64,000 bases of DNA, taken from assembly GCA_039881145.1 (NCBI GenBank), contig JAYKKI010000013.1, positions 39,017,501 to 39,081,500 on the forward strand, in the 5' to 3' direction. Below are positions 22,101 to 32,169 of the stretch, piece by piece. Each line of letters begins with the position of its first letter. Position 1 is the stretch's first letter. The stretch comes from Druceiella hillmani (lineage: Eukaryota; Arthropoda; Insecta; Lepidoptera; Hepialidae). The position numbers and the translations under genes were made by a program. Below the pieces are notes generated by a model. It had not been told where the DNA came from and ran no database searches. It saw only the letters and a list, made by a program, of their open reading frames with translations.

Positions 22101-23570
22101 TGGTTCTTTCCGATCAGCCGAAAAATTGTGAAAAACTTTATTACAATCTATGTCTATCTATGTAAGTTACAGCTTTTATAATCACTTAGCGTAAAATTGT
22201 TTGACATGAGGAATATTGTGCATAAGTGACCACATTTTATGGAGTAGATTCCTCAATACTATTCTAAAAACTTGTTACTAAATTAAATAATTTCTATATC
22301 TGATGTTGTGTACTTGATAAAACAATTTAAATTTCTTTCATATCCTCATTACCTCATTCTATTTCGATCTCTAAAACACAGAGAAGAATACACAATGGAA
22401 ATAAAAAAATAAATAATGTAATAATGCCCAGAGCATTGACTTCCACACACTGTCGTATATCCATGAGGACAATAATTTTATTTTCTTAATGGACAATCAT
22501 TAAATTATTGAAATATCCAATTGTGATCGATTTTAATGCTTGATCAATATAAAGACTGGGTATCAATAACGAGAGATTAAAACCAGCCATTTTTAAAAAT
22601 TCAGGGACAAGGGTGATATCAAAAGGAAACAACCGATAAGCGTAATGGATTTACATTGGGTGGAAAAACTTATGAAGTAGTCACCTGAGAAGCGATAATA
22701 GTCAAACCAAGAAATCAAAAGAAAAAAGAGGTATTGATATACGTCTCTTCAAAGGTTGTTTCTCAAAATCAAATATATTTGGAAATAAAATATTAGTTGT
22801 ACGAATGTAATATACATATTTCGGATTTTTTAATCGTTTTTTGGATATTTCATTATAAACCTTGTAAAAATTAATACCTAATTATCAAATTTATCCGGCG
22901 GTGTGCTCATGATTTTTTCTACATTGAGATTGTTAAAATTTTGATTAACCATATTCATTAATTACATCCAGTAATTTTTAGTCTATTGTGTAAATATAAA
23001 ATATTTTATTAAAAATTTCGCACCTTAAAATACACATCTGATAAAATTTAACGAGTTTTGTTTCTATTAAACATTCATTTTAATATTTTTTAGACTGTAA
23101 AGTACAAGGTAATATAATGATTACTTCGATTGTAAAATATTCCATGAAATCCAAAATTATATTTATAAAACTCTTTTTCTAAACTCACTTGGTCACAGCT
23201 CTGCTCTTTTAACGTGAAGCTATTCGAATCATGGTTTTAAATATTAATATATAACTAATTAATTCCTGCCTAGGAAGCAGAACATTTTTTATAAATATAT
23301 ACGTATTACAATAAATATTTTGTGTTCAAAAGCATTAAGACAATGTTATAATGTTATTTAATTAATGTTTTTAATGGAGTGAAAAAATGTGGATTTTGTA
23401 GAACTCAATTTATAATAACCACATAATTTTGTTGTTTCATATTTAAAGTTAGTACTTGTGATATGTATCGGCAATTGCCAAGCAACGATGTGATAAATAT
23501 ATAATAATTATATTTCCATATTAAAGTAACCGTAAAATGAGTTCGCGATATAATTATATAATTAAATGAT
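19195..23570 (+). repeat. 4.4-kb duplicated block, copy 2
   Basis: Partner of 13548-17945 in the same orientation, starting GGACTTTTCATTTCGGATTT and ending in the GAGTTCGCG box at 23539. It carries an inverted local duplication near its left end (19559-19738) that copy 1 lacks. No coding sequence is recognised. Confidence 0.8.
19559..19738. repeat. compound fold-back inside duplicated block 2
   Basis: A perfect 19-bp hairpin (arm TTTATGAAGGGGTGATAAA at 19581-19599, complement at 19606-19624, 6-nt loop) lies inside a larger inverted repeat: 19559-19604 is mirrored by 19694-19738 with few mismatches. The right-hand arm corresponds to the single sequence present in copy 1, so the left and middle pieces look like later inverted duplications. 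Confidence 0.85.
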
Positions 23571-25590
23571 ATTATAATATTTTTTTATTTTTTATTGTAT
23601 GAGTATATTTATTTATTTTAGATATTAATAAAATTCATTAAACATAATTTCATCGACACCTGTGTGAAGAATGACATTTGAGACTTGACGTTTTGTCAAA
23701 GGTTTAATAGTTTTATTGTTTCTTTTTCTATGTAACTTTGTAATGTTTCAGTGCCAACAAAATAGAATAGAATTTAATTAAAATATAAAATAATCTTTAT
23801 AAGGTATAGAACTTTCTCGAAAGAATTTCTGTTCCATTCGTTTTAAAATAATAAATTTATCCTTTTTTTGCTCGTTACTCTTTTTCGTAAAATTTTTCCA
23901 TTCCGTTTTTTTCGAAATCCTCTACAAGTACACATGTAAGTTTCAGTGCTAGGATCTTTTTTCTCATTCTTCCCAGCAGTAAAGTCCTGTGACCAGTTTA
24001 CTTTCAAATCATTAAAGTGCGAAGATCTTTAATTGTACATCCTGGCAGTAAGTTCTATGATCAGTTACTTTAAACTCTTAAAGAGCCTGGGTAATTACTA
24101 TACATCGTAGCAGCAAAGTATCAGTTTCTTTATAATATCTATACATCTTAGCAGTCAGCTCTTGTTAAAACTTTAATATTAAATCTGATTGTGTCATAAA
24201 ATTACAAAGATATTCGAGAAAGTTCTATTTCCTAATCTTGAAACATGAGATCTAATATAAATAATGAGATATGTATTATAAAAGGATTAAAGAGTGAACA
24301 TTGATCCTGATTTTTATTTCGGAAGACACATTCAAGGAGTTTTTTTACAAATTTAAATTACATCACGAAAATTATCCTGCGGACCAACGACGACCGTTCT
24401 TTATATCGGGATATCATTCGACGGCTGTTGGTTTGAGGCGTAATTCTGCACCATTTACATCTTCAACCCATCATCTGGTGGAGCAGCAGAGGATTTTGAG
24501 ATCCGCTTTCTGTGTCATCAAGGTCAGTAAATTAAATTGTTCATGCAGATGGCGAATTCTCGTGGTCGTAAAAATAGTAAAAGGTTGAGATTTGTTGTTT
24601 CGTTAAAAACGTAAAGATTAATTTGGTAAAATATTTTGGCTTCGTAATTAATTTAATTTGATAATTAATTCGACAATATCTTCAGCAGATTTGAATATTA
24701 TTTAAAAATTAAGAATCTTTATTTTGTCTCGTGGCGTTTTTGCTATTTATACGCGATTCGCTAAAACATAATAAATGCTCCAAAATTTTCTGAAATCCAA
24801 GTGTATCTGAAAATTAAATATAACAAATTGGTTATCTGCTGAATAATTTCATGAGACATTTTAAATGACCTTTGGCTCAATTGACAATAATGCCATTTTC
24901 TCTAAGATCATTCTCATTTTGCAAAGATGTTATTCTACAGCAATATAATAACCTGCTACGCCTTCGACTTCTTTCGCATAGAATTTGGAATAAGACAAAT
25001 TTTTGTTTGTTTTTCTTATTTATTTTTTTCTCTTAGAATTCCATGAGCCTAAAATTTACTGAATATATTACAATGAATCTATAAGCATAAAGGTCATTAA
25101 AAACACTAATCGTTGGTTTGACAGTATCAATATAGTGACATTTACCAAGTCAAGTGTTCTTTTTAATTAGAGCATCCAGATAAACAAATTTATATATGTT
25201 ATTCATTGATATAAACTATCACCATACCAACATTTAATTAAAGAGACTTATCAAGAGTACCGGACTGACAGCAACTATAAAAGCAAGTTTTCCGGTTTCT
25301 ATTATCATTCCGTATGCAAAACCAATCAATGATCTCACAATATTTACTAAGTACACAAGTCACTCTTTGAGAGTTTTATTAAATGTGTACATGTACACAT
25401 TTTTGGACGTGGATAGAATACATTAAATATCTTTCCCGATTGAATAGCAAAACTTGTCCTAAGTTATTAAAGAAAGCCATGATTCAAGGGAAAAATAACC
25501 ACATAATTTAACTTTTTTCTGGTAAAGATAACCTTGCCATAAAAGTTGAACTCATCAATTAAAATAATTGATTTCAATTTAGATTTAAAG
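23571..25590. other. non-coding stretch with degenerate tandem repeat
   Basis: About 23930-24180 has a loose tandem structure with recurring CAGTAA-GTCTTGTGACCAGTT-like wording (compare the starts near 23985, 24045 and 24105). No protein-coding gene is recognised apart from the weak exon candidate at 24380-24522. Confidence 0.45.
24380..24522 (+). other. weak candidate exon with splice-donor-like end
   Basis: A GC-richer segment in AT-rich surroundings, open in one frame and giving a mixed-composition peptide (for example STHHLVEQQRILRSAF), followed by AAG|GTCAGT, a reasonable splice donor. The upstream acceptor is unclear and no family is recognised. Chance is quite possible. Confidence 0.2.
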
Positions 25591-25594
25591 GATG

Positions 25595-25870
25595 AAATAA
25601 TCTAAGAGTAAAAATTATTAAATAATACAGAGTTTACCGAATGTTGTATTATAATGGCACTTTATTTGACGTTGGGTATTGGCCATTTGTGTATGTCATT
25701 TTGCCAAAATATTGTACGGAAGTCATATATTGCAACATATCCTCCCAACTTTTCTACCAGACTTCGAAATAAGAAATGTTCTCAGCTGTAATTGGAAGAC
25801 GCCTTTACCGATTTTCATTATTTTTTTTTGTTTTCAAGAAAGTGGTTTAAAAAACTCTTAAGTAAATTAT
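25595..25870 (+). repeat. dispersed repeat, copy 2
   Basis: Partner of 18605-18925. The 60-codon frame inside it is a by-product of the repeat and not conserved as protein in the partner. Confidence 0.75.
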
Positions 25871-25950
25871 TATTATTTTAAGCTCGATCCGTAACAAATA
25901 TATACACTGCAATACCAGACACATATTAGATTGTAATATATACAAACAAA

Positions 25951-26034
25951 CATGCACCCACGCACGCAAGCGCGCACGTACGTGCACACTCACACGCATG
26001 CACGCACATGCACTTGTACGCGCACAAACGCATA
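25951..26034. repeat. alternating purine-pyrimidine tract (GC/CA-rich, Z-DNA-prone)
   Basis: About 85 bp dominated by CA, CG and TG steps, including the palindrome GCACGTACGTGC at 25974-25985. It is one of the most GC-rich stretches of the window and almost strictly alternating purine-pyrimidine. Confidence 0.8.
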
Positions 26035-26263
26035 CTACAATATCAACTGAAAATATGAACAGCAGTCCTTTGTCGTCTTCATATCATTGTACTTATACGT
26101 AACAAATTTAGGTCGAAGGATTTTCTTTTTTATTATACTCTGTAATATAATGTCATGTGTACACACATTATTACTAACGATGAAATTACTCTTTGAATAG
26201 GAAACATTGTTGTTACCAAGAGTGGTGGGCCAATTAATTTGGATGATCATTCAATTCACTATG

Positions 26264-26267
26264 CATA

Positions 26268-26301
<34 letters not shown>
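26264..26301. repeat. (TA)n microsatellite
   Basis: About 38 bp of TA. Confidence 0.95.
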
Positions 26302-26830
26302 AGCCTTAAAAGTGAGAATACACATAGACTCTATTCTCTGCCTTCAAAGTTATAATTTGTTAATTTTATTAGTATTCACAGTTTATTGCTTCCTGTTGCT
26401 ATATAAACGGTCGTTTAACCATCACAAAAAGTACACGTGGCTATTAAAAAGTATAGCCATTATTGTACAAATGCACTAAGATTTATTTTATAGTATAGTT
26501 TAAAAAATAGATACATTCAAATATATAAGCAAGAACAAACCTTCAAAGATACGAAGTTAGGGTTTAGCATAATGCGTCTAATGAGATGTACACTTTTGTT
26601 ATTTAACGTACAAATAAAATATGGTTAAAGTACGTACTTTATCTGTTTGTTTTTGTTTCTCGTATTAGTTTTTCCTAACATATTTTATAACAATTTTGAA
26701 AACGGTCTGTTTTGAATTGATAACAACGTACTAGACCGGTTGTTCAATATTTTCAAAGCCTTGTAATTACATATTCAGTGAGGTTAAATATTTAATAATG
26801 TTGAGAATAAGAGATTTTAGTGGTGTCATG
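26302..26830. other. non-coding, nothing recognised
   Basis: AT-rich sequence without supported features. Confidence 0.5.
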
Positions 26831-26831
26831 A

Positions 26832-27148
26832 TATTTAAAAAAAATTTGGAATAATGGTGATCGAGTATCATTGACATCGTTCAATTTCAATAATCAATAT
26901 ATAGTTATATCCGAGGTTTTCTTATATCATTATATTTATTGAACGTAACTTTAATTACAATGCAATTACTTTCGATACTAAACTATATTTAGTTCACCTA
27001 AAGTTTAAGGTTTATAGGATACTTTAAAAAAGTTTTAAATAATATAATGATCGAGGGTTATTGACATCGTTCAATTTTAATAATAAATATATAGTTATAA
27101 TAAGTTCGATTACAATGTAATTACTTTCGATAGGAAACGATATTTAGA
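26832..27148 (+). repeat. two-copy tandem duplication, period about 190 bp
   Basis: 26832-26993 and 27022-27148 share GATCGAGTATCATTGACATC-like sequence, CAATATATAGTTAT and ATTACAATGCAATTACTTTC in order. Copy 2 has lost an internal piece. Confidence 0.85.
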
Positions 27149-27263
27149 GTGAAATTATGTATCATTGAAAACTGTTTCAGTTTAAACCAGTTTTTCAATC
27201 ATACTCTTAGTGCGTGTCAAAAACAAAACGTTTTATTAATACACCAGGCTTTAACTATTATGA

Positions 27264-27314
27264 GGATTTCAGTTTAAAGCGATTACCTTTTGTAATTATT
27301 TTAAACTGAAATCC
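27264..27314. repeat. perfect 14-bp inverted repeat (hairpin)
   Basis: GGATTTCAGTTTAA at 27264-27277 and its reverse complement at 27301-27314. Confidence 0.85.
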
Positions 27315-27329
27315 ACAAATAAACTTAAA

Positions 27330-27945
27330 ATCTTAAAATATAAAGTCAAACATATTTCGATATCTGCAAATAATATAAAAATAAAATTAATAGTAATAGG
27401 AACGCTTTACGAATTGTTATGTACATTTATAGAAGCAAAACCGATTATAATCAGAAAGAAAATAGTTAAAAAGTTATGATGCGCATCACAATGGTTGTTA
27501 TTTAATTTTCATAAAGTCATAAAAGATTTAATGTTATGTTCCTGCAGACTTCTTATTTATTCTTTTGTTAATCTCGCAAACGGCTACTTTACGGTCCCCA
27601 CTATAATATAATAGGTACATTTTTATTTTTATTACATCCATTTCTTTCTTACTTATAATCAAAAGCGCGTCGAATAAAAGCTTAAAATTACTTTTCCAAC
27701 GAAAAAAGGAAATGCGCCATTTCTTAAAATATTAAATTTAATTAAATGCTTCCATTTTTAAATAGAAATGTAGGCATTTTTTACTAAAGTTCGAATTTTA
27801 CATTCTATAGTTTCCCTTGTATTGTATTGAGAACTATATTTCACAGGCGATTCTTTCTTAAATTTGTTTATAAATGAGGCTCGTGTGTTATAAATTTCAG
27901 TAGGAATGTTGAATATTTAACAAGTAAGGTCATTTAGGAATATAT
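27330..27945 (+). repeat. long-range duplicated block, copy 2
   Basis: Partner of 1075-1645. Its right end coincides with the left border of the inverted PLE fragment, so the PLE appears to have joined at that point. Confidence 0.7.
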
Positions 27946-28525
27946 TCGAGGAATATTGAATATATTTGGCGTTAATTTTGTAGAAATGCATAATTCACAA
28001 TTAAATGAAACTACGTGATGTAGTATTATTTCTACTTTATTAAGAATGGGTGACGATATTATATTGAGTTGTTCATTTAATATATTAACGTTGGTGTCTC
28101 TTTTATGCCTGTTTTTTTCCAAAGTTTCTGGGATATTAAGTTTATTGCCTTTTTATTTATTTGTAATATTTAAGGAACATTCTCATTACGATGGTCATGG
28201 TTATTTTCAATGAGGCGTTTTGCAAAGTGATGAAGATGTATCTGGTTTGTTAATCCGCCAGCTGGCAATGTGTTTTTTGTATCTAGTAGTAAAATCTCTT
28301 CCTGTTTGACTTATCCATACGCTATTACAGTCATTATATTTAAGTTTATAGATACCACTCTTCTTATGCTATTCTATTTAGTCCTTATTCTTAATAAGGG
28401 TTTTACCCAAGTTACTCAAAGTACTATAGGCACATGTGGTATTATTTATTTTTTTATTATTATTAGTTAAGAGTTTTCCTATTTAAGTGATACATTACCT
28501 ATGTATGGGATGAATTCAAATATAT
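27935..28525 (-). mobile_element. inverted 3' fragment of the Penelope-like element with GIY-YIG nuclease remnant
   Basis: Reverse complement of 30525-31010, the 3' part of the neighbouring PLE, with moderate divergence. On the minus strand it encodes a GIY-YIG-type endonuclease start: GIY (codons at 28348-28356), then YNDCNSV, then WISQTGRDF in place of YIG-QTGR, then TRYKKHIASW. Beyond the nuclease the strand runs through a NEQLNIISSPIL-like stretch into the terminal tail (GTAGAAATAATACTACATCA, TTTCATTTAATTGTGAA) shared with the solo palindromes. PLE copies often carry an inverted, truncated piece of themselves on one side, and this fits that pattern. Confidence 0.75.
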
Positions 28526-28685
28526 TCTATATTTGAAAACAGCCGATTTGCCTACATTGGCGATATTGTACCGTCGACCCCAAATTCAATTTCGAAAGCA
28601 GATACAAAGTATTTTATTCAACAAAACGTGTATAACGTGTAAACTTATACCAAGTCACGTGAACATCAAGACTACTGGAATAATT
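28526..28685. other. 5' region between the inverted fragment and the PLE coding sequence
   Basis: Junction sequence; open in a frame different from the PLE reading frame. No promoter or other signal recognised. Confidence 0.4.
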
Positions 28686-31086
28686 TTGAGCAGCCGACAA
28701 AGCCACAGCAAAAGCCGTAACCACCTGGCTGAAGGAAGAAATTCGGGAAGCAATCATCAAACGATACTACATAAACCTCAGCGTAAAGGTAATACACTCT
28801 CCTTTAACGTATCTCCTTCGCCCTATAGAATTTTATATATTAGACTATATAATTAAAAATGATGTCAATGCCGTAATGAAAAACATAACACATAAACAAT
28901 TAACAAAATTAAAATCTAAAAGCCAAAAACCAAAAGTTATACCTGTATAAACATTTTACCCTGGAACGGTAAACTTTTCAAAATCAATATTAAATAATAA
29001 AGAAATAGAACTTTTAAACAAAGGATTTAAATATAATATTTCTACCGCAACCTTGCGAAAAAACATAGAATCACTAATACTAGATACAGCGATTGCATTC
29101 AGTAATCAGAAAGCACTTACTAAACACAAAGCTGCTGATATAATATGTAAAGAATACTCTAAAGCTGAAACACACATTAATGAAGTAATTTTGATAAAAC
29201 GCAATTTACAAGATATAATTAATAAAGATAAACTCATCTTAGTTACAGCAGACAAAAGCAACATTACAGTTATTTTAGACCAAAGTGAATATAAAAATAA
29301 AGTGTACGATTTCCTTAAACCAGACAACTTTATAAATCTACAAAACCCACCACGACATTTACAGATAAAGTAAAACAAATAACCAAAACTTGTAATTTCA
29401 TATTTCCTAATCGTAAAATTACAGAAATGAACCCTAGACCCCCGAGACTCCATGGACAAACTAAAATCCATAAATAAAATATACCCATACGACCTATGGG
29501 TATATTTCGTTCATATCCTATACATGAACTCACGCTCAAAAAAATTAGTCATTCACCTTAATAAAATCTTTCGAAATAAAACCGGATTTGGGCTTAAATA
29601 TATCATTAAAAACTCACTTTAACTTTGTAATAAAATCCAAAATATACATCCATCTAAAACCCAATTCTAAATTAGCATCACTCGACGTAGTAAACTTATT
29701 TTCTAATATACCATCAAAAGATTGCCTAAATAATATTTCAGATATCTTAGAAAAGAAACGGTTAAACCACATTGAAGCATCGGAAATTATAGACCTGTTT
29801 AAATTATGCATAGACCAAAATTATTTCTTATTACATAATTCATTTTTTCTACAATGGCCTTGCAATGGCCCCCCCCCCCTCAGTCCTCTGTTAGCCGAGT
29901 TATTCATGAACAATCTATAAACCAGCCTTGTAAACATTAAATTAGCATCCAATGTAGCATACTATTATAGATAGGTAGACGATATTCTTATCTACTGGAA
30001 AGGTACATTGCGACAGTTAGACCAGTTTGTTAATTTTTCCTACTCCATAAACAACAGTATAAAATTCAACAGTAGTATTCTGATATAGATACTTAGACAA
30101 TATCCTTATCTGATTTAAAGGTAAACTGCGACAGTTAGACCAGTTTGTTAACTTTTCCTACTTTGTACAAAATAATATAAAATTCAGTTTGGAAGTAGAA
30201 TCCGATAATAAAATAAACTTTTTAGAAATCACTTTAGAATACAAAAACAATAAACATAAATTTAGTATATTTAGCACATTTGCCGACGCTATAATTAATG
30301 GTCATTCACAACACCTTTGGTTCCATAAGTTTGCAACCTTCCATGATTTACAGAGCGTTAACCATCCCACTAGAAAAACCTGATTTACGTAAAGAAATAA
30401 AAACTATAAGACAAATCGCAATAAATAATAATTATATTGATAGGTTGTCACAAAACTGTACCAGAATAAATTACGGAAAATACTGATCCAAGAAATATAT
30501 TCGGTCGTATCAAATAATAATAAAATTTATTACGAATCCATGCCATATATATGTAATGTATTACTTAAACTAGGAAAATATTAACTAATAATAATAAAAA
30601 AAATTAATAATACCACAAAAATTGTAGTACTTTAAATAACTTTGGTAAAACCCTAATTAAAAATAAAGAAAAATAGATAAACGTAAAAAGAGTGGTATTT
30701 ATAAATTTAATGTAATGACTACAATAGCGTATACACAGGTCAAACAGGAAGAGAATTTATTACCAGGTACAAAGAACATATTGTCAGCTGGCGAAATAAC
30801 AAACCAGACACATCTCACTTTGCAAAACACCTCATTGAAAATAACCATTATCCTCATACCGACAATGCTCTTTATATATTACAAATAAATACAAAAGGCT
30901 TAATGGCCTAGAAACATTAAAAATAAACAGAAATAAAGGAGACACCAACGTTAATACATTAAATGAACAACTAAATATAATATCGTCACCCATACTTAAT
31001 ATCTCTTAGACATAATATGGTTAGACAACATTGATAATGCAGCACATTTCGAATTGTTTGAACTCGGCTACATATCTAAAAAATAA
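28686..31086 (+). pseudogene. degenerate Penelope-like element: reverse transcriptase + GIY-YIG endonuclease
   Basis: A single ancestral frame can be followed through several stops and frameshifts. N-terminal part from about 28720 (TWLKEEIREA), stop at 28948-28950, then FYPGTVNFSKS and a basic/helical region to about 29370 including LVTADKSN. Next comes PRLHGQTKIHK-like and IPIRPMGIFRS sequence (29440-29520). RT palm motif A is SLDVVNLFSNIP with its Asp codon at 29684-29686. Motif B (expected GxAMGSPLSPLLAE) is damaged by an 11-C run at 29869-29879 but keeps LSPLLAELF. Motif C has VDD at 29975-29983 preceded by a TAG in place of Tyr. A thumb-like stretch (INFLEITLE, later IYRALTIPLEKPDLRKEI) leads to the GIY-YIG nuclease: GIY at 30694-30702 and, after a frameshift, VYTGQTGREF from 30729. 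The frame ends FELFELGYISKK at 31086. GIY-YIG fused to this RT type identifies a PLE. It is clearly inactive. Confidence 0.88.
29971..30189 (+). repeat. internal tandem duplication of the PLE catalytic motif region
   Basis: About 105-115 bp (29971-30080) is repeated at 30086-30189. Both contain GCGACAGTTAGACCAGTTTG and encode LRQLDQFVNFSY. The catalytic motif reads stop-VDD in the first copy and YLDN in the second. Only the second runs on in frame into the downstream domain. Confidence 0.85.
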
Positions 31087-31200
31087 AATAAAAATAAAAA
31101 TAATAATTAAAAAAATAAATAAGTCAATAAAATAAAATACAGAAAAGAATAATAAAAAAAAGGAATAAAAATAAAAAAATAAAACGGGAGATATGTATAA
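31087..31200 (+). other. A-rich PLE 3' untranslated region
   Basis: AAAT/AAAAT-rich sequence directly after the stop codon, almost free of C and G. Typical of a retroelement 3' UTR or tail. Confidence 0.5.
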
Positions 31201-31440
31201 TTAGTGGTATAAACTTGTTCTACCTACTCTTAATATAGTATAAATATATTACTGAGAATAATATTCATGTAATTTTATTACGTACACGTGTATAATTTTT
31301 GAAAGTATAATAAAAACTACACCGCTCCCCTACAATAAACTCACTAACATAAGCAGTGGGAAAACCCGCACAAACCCGGCTTCCGCTATTGTTTGGTTTA
31401 ATATATAAATGCTATTAGAAGTTCTTAATAGTTATTCTTT
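31201..31440. other. sequence between PLE tail and hammerhead-like motif
   Basis: Unrecognised; includes a moderately GC-richer patch at 31320-31390. Confidence 0.4.
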
Positions 31441-31490
31441 GGTAATAGCCTACCTGAAGATGTTGTAATACAACGTAACCTAGGTCAATG
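31441..31490 (+). ncRNA. hammerhead ribozyme-like motif, copy D, downstream of the PLE (broken)
   Basis: CTGAAGA (31454-31460), extra T, a perfect stem II GTTGT/ACAAC with loop AAT, then GTAA where GAAA is needed, CCTAGG, GTC (to 31486), and AATG where stem I needs GTGG. Stem II and stem III are ideal but the core and stem I are damaged. Same strand as the PLE coding sequence, which ties the hammerhead family to this element. Confidence 0.7.
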
Positions 31491-31690
31491 CGGAAATGTG
31501 CGATATTATAATTATTCTTCACAGAAACTGTGAAACCTTAGAAAATTTTCTGTGTATTTCTCATTATTTGTTAGGTTAGAAATGGTAATATTTTTCTAAT
31601 TTTCATCACAAATGATTTCATTTTATTTGAACCCGGTTTATTTGACGGGAATCATTAAAAAAGGAAGCGACAAATATACAATTCTTTGGT
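31491..31690. other. non-coding, nothing recognised
   Basis: AT-rich sequence without supported features. Confidence 0.45.
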
Positions 31691-31691
31691 T

Positions 31692-31820
<129 letters not shown>

Positions 31821-32169
31821 ATCATTTCCGAAAGTATTAGTTTTCTTAAAGTACTCTTTTTGATTTCGTTACGTATATGAGCTTAGTTATGTTGTTAATG
31901 ATGTACGAAATAGACGAAGAGACTCCTTAAAACAAAACACAAAGTGAAAAACTGAACGTTTATTAAATTAATCACGAGGGTTTCCATGAGTAATTTTTGT
32001 GGGGAGAAATATTTTTTCAAATTGGAATACCAGCAAAAAGTTGCCTTATGTAAACTTGAATAACACCCTTTTTTGTATCCTTTAAACAAAATAATAGATA
32101 ATTATAATATGTTTTTACTGTAATTGCTAAAATCAAACTACGAATGAATTAATAAAAGTATTTTTTTAA
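31821..32169. other. non-coding, nothing recognised
   Basis: AT-rich sequence without supported features. Confidence 0.45.

Noticed and set aside
13548..23570. The duplicated 4.4-kb blocks as an integrated virus or polydnavirus segment
   Set aside because: No viral gene, terminal repeat or coding capacity is visible.
29106..29471. 121-codon minus-strand open frame inside the PLE
   Set aside because: It is the antisense of the conserved PLE reading frame.
29481..29502. Hairpin ATACCCATA/TATGGGTAT in the PLE
   Set aside because: It falls in a conserved coding stretch (IPIRPMGI), so the palindrome is probably incidental.
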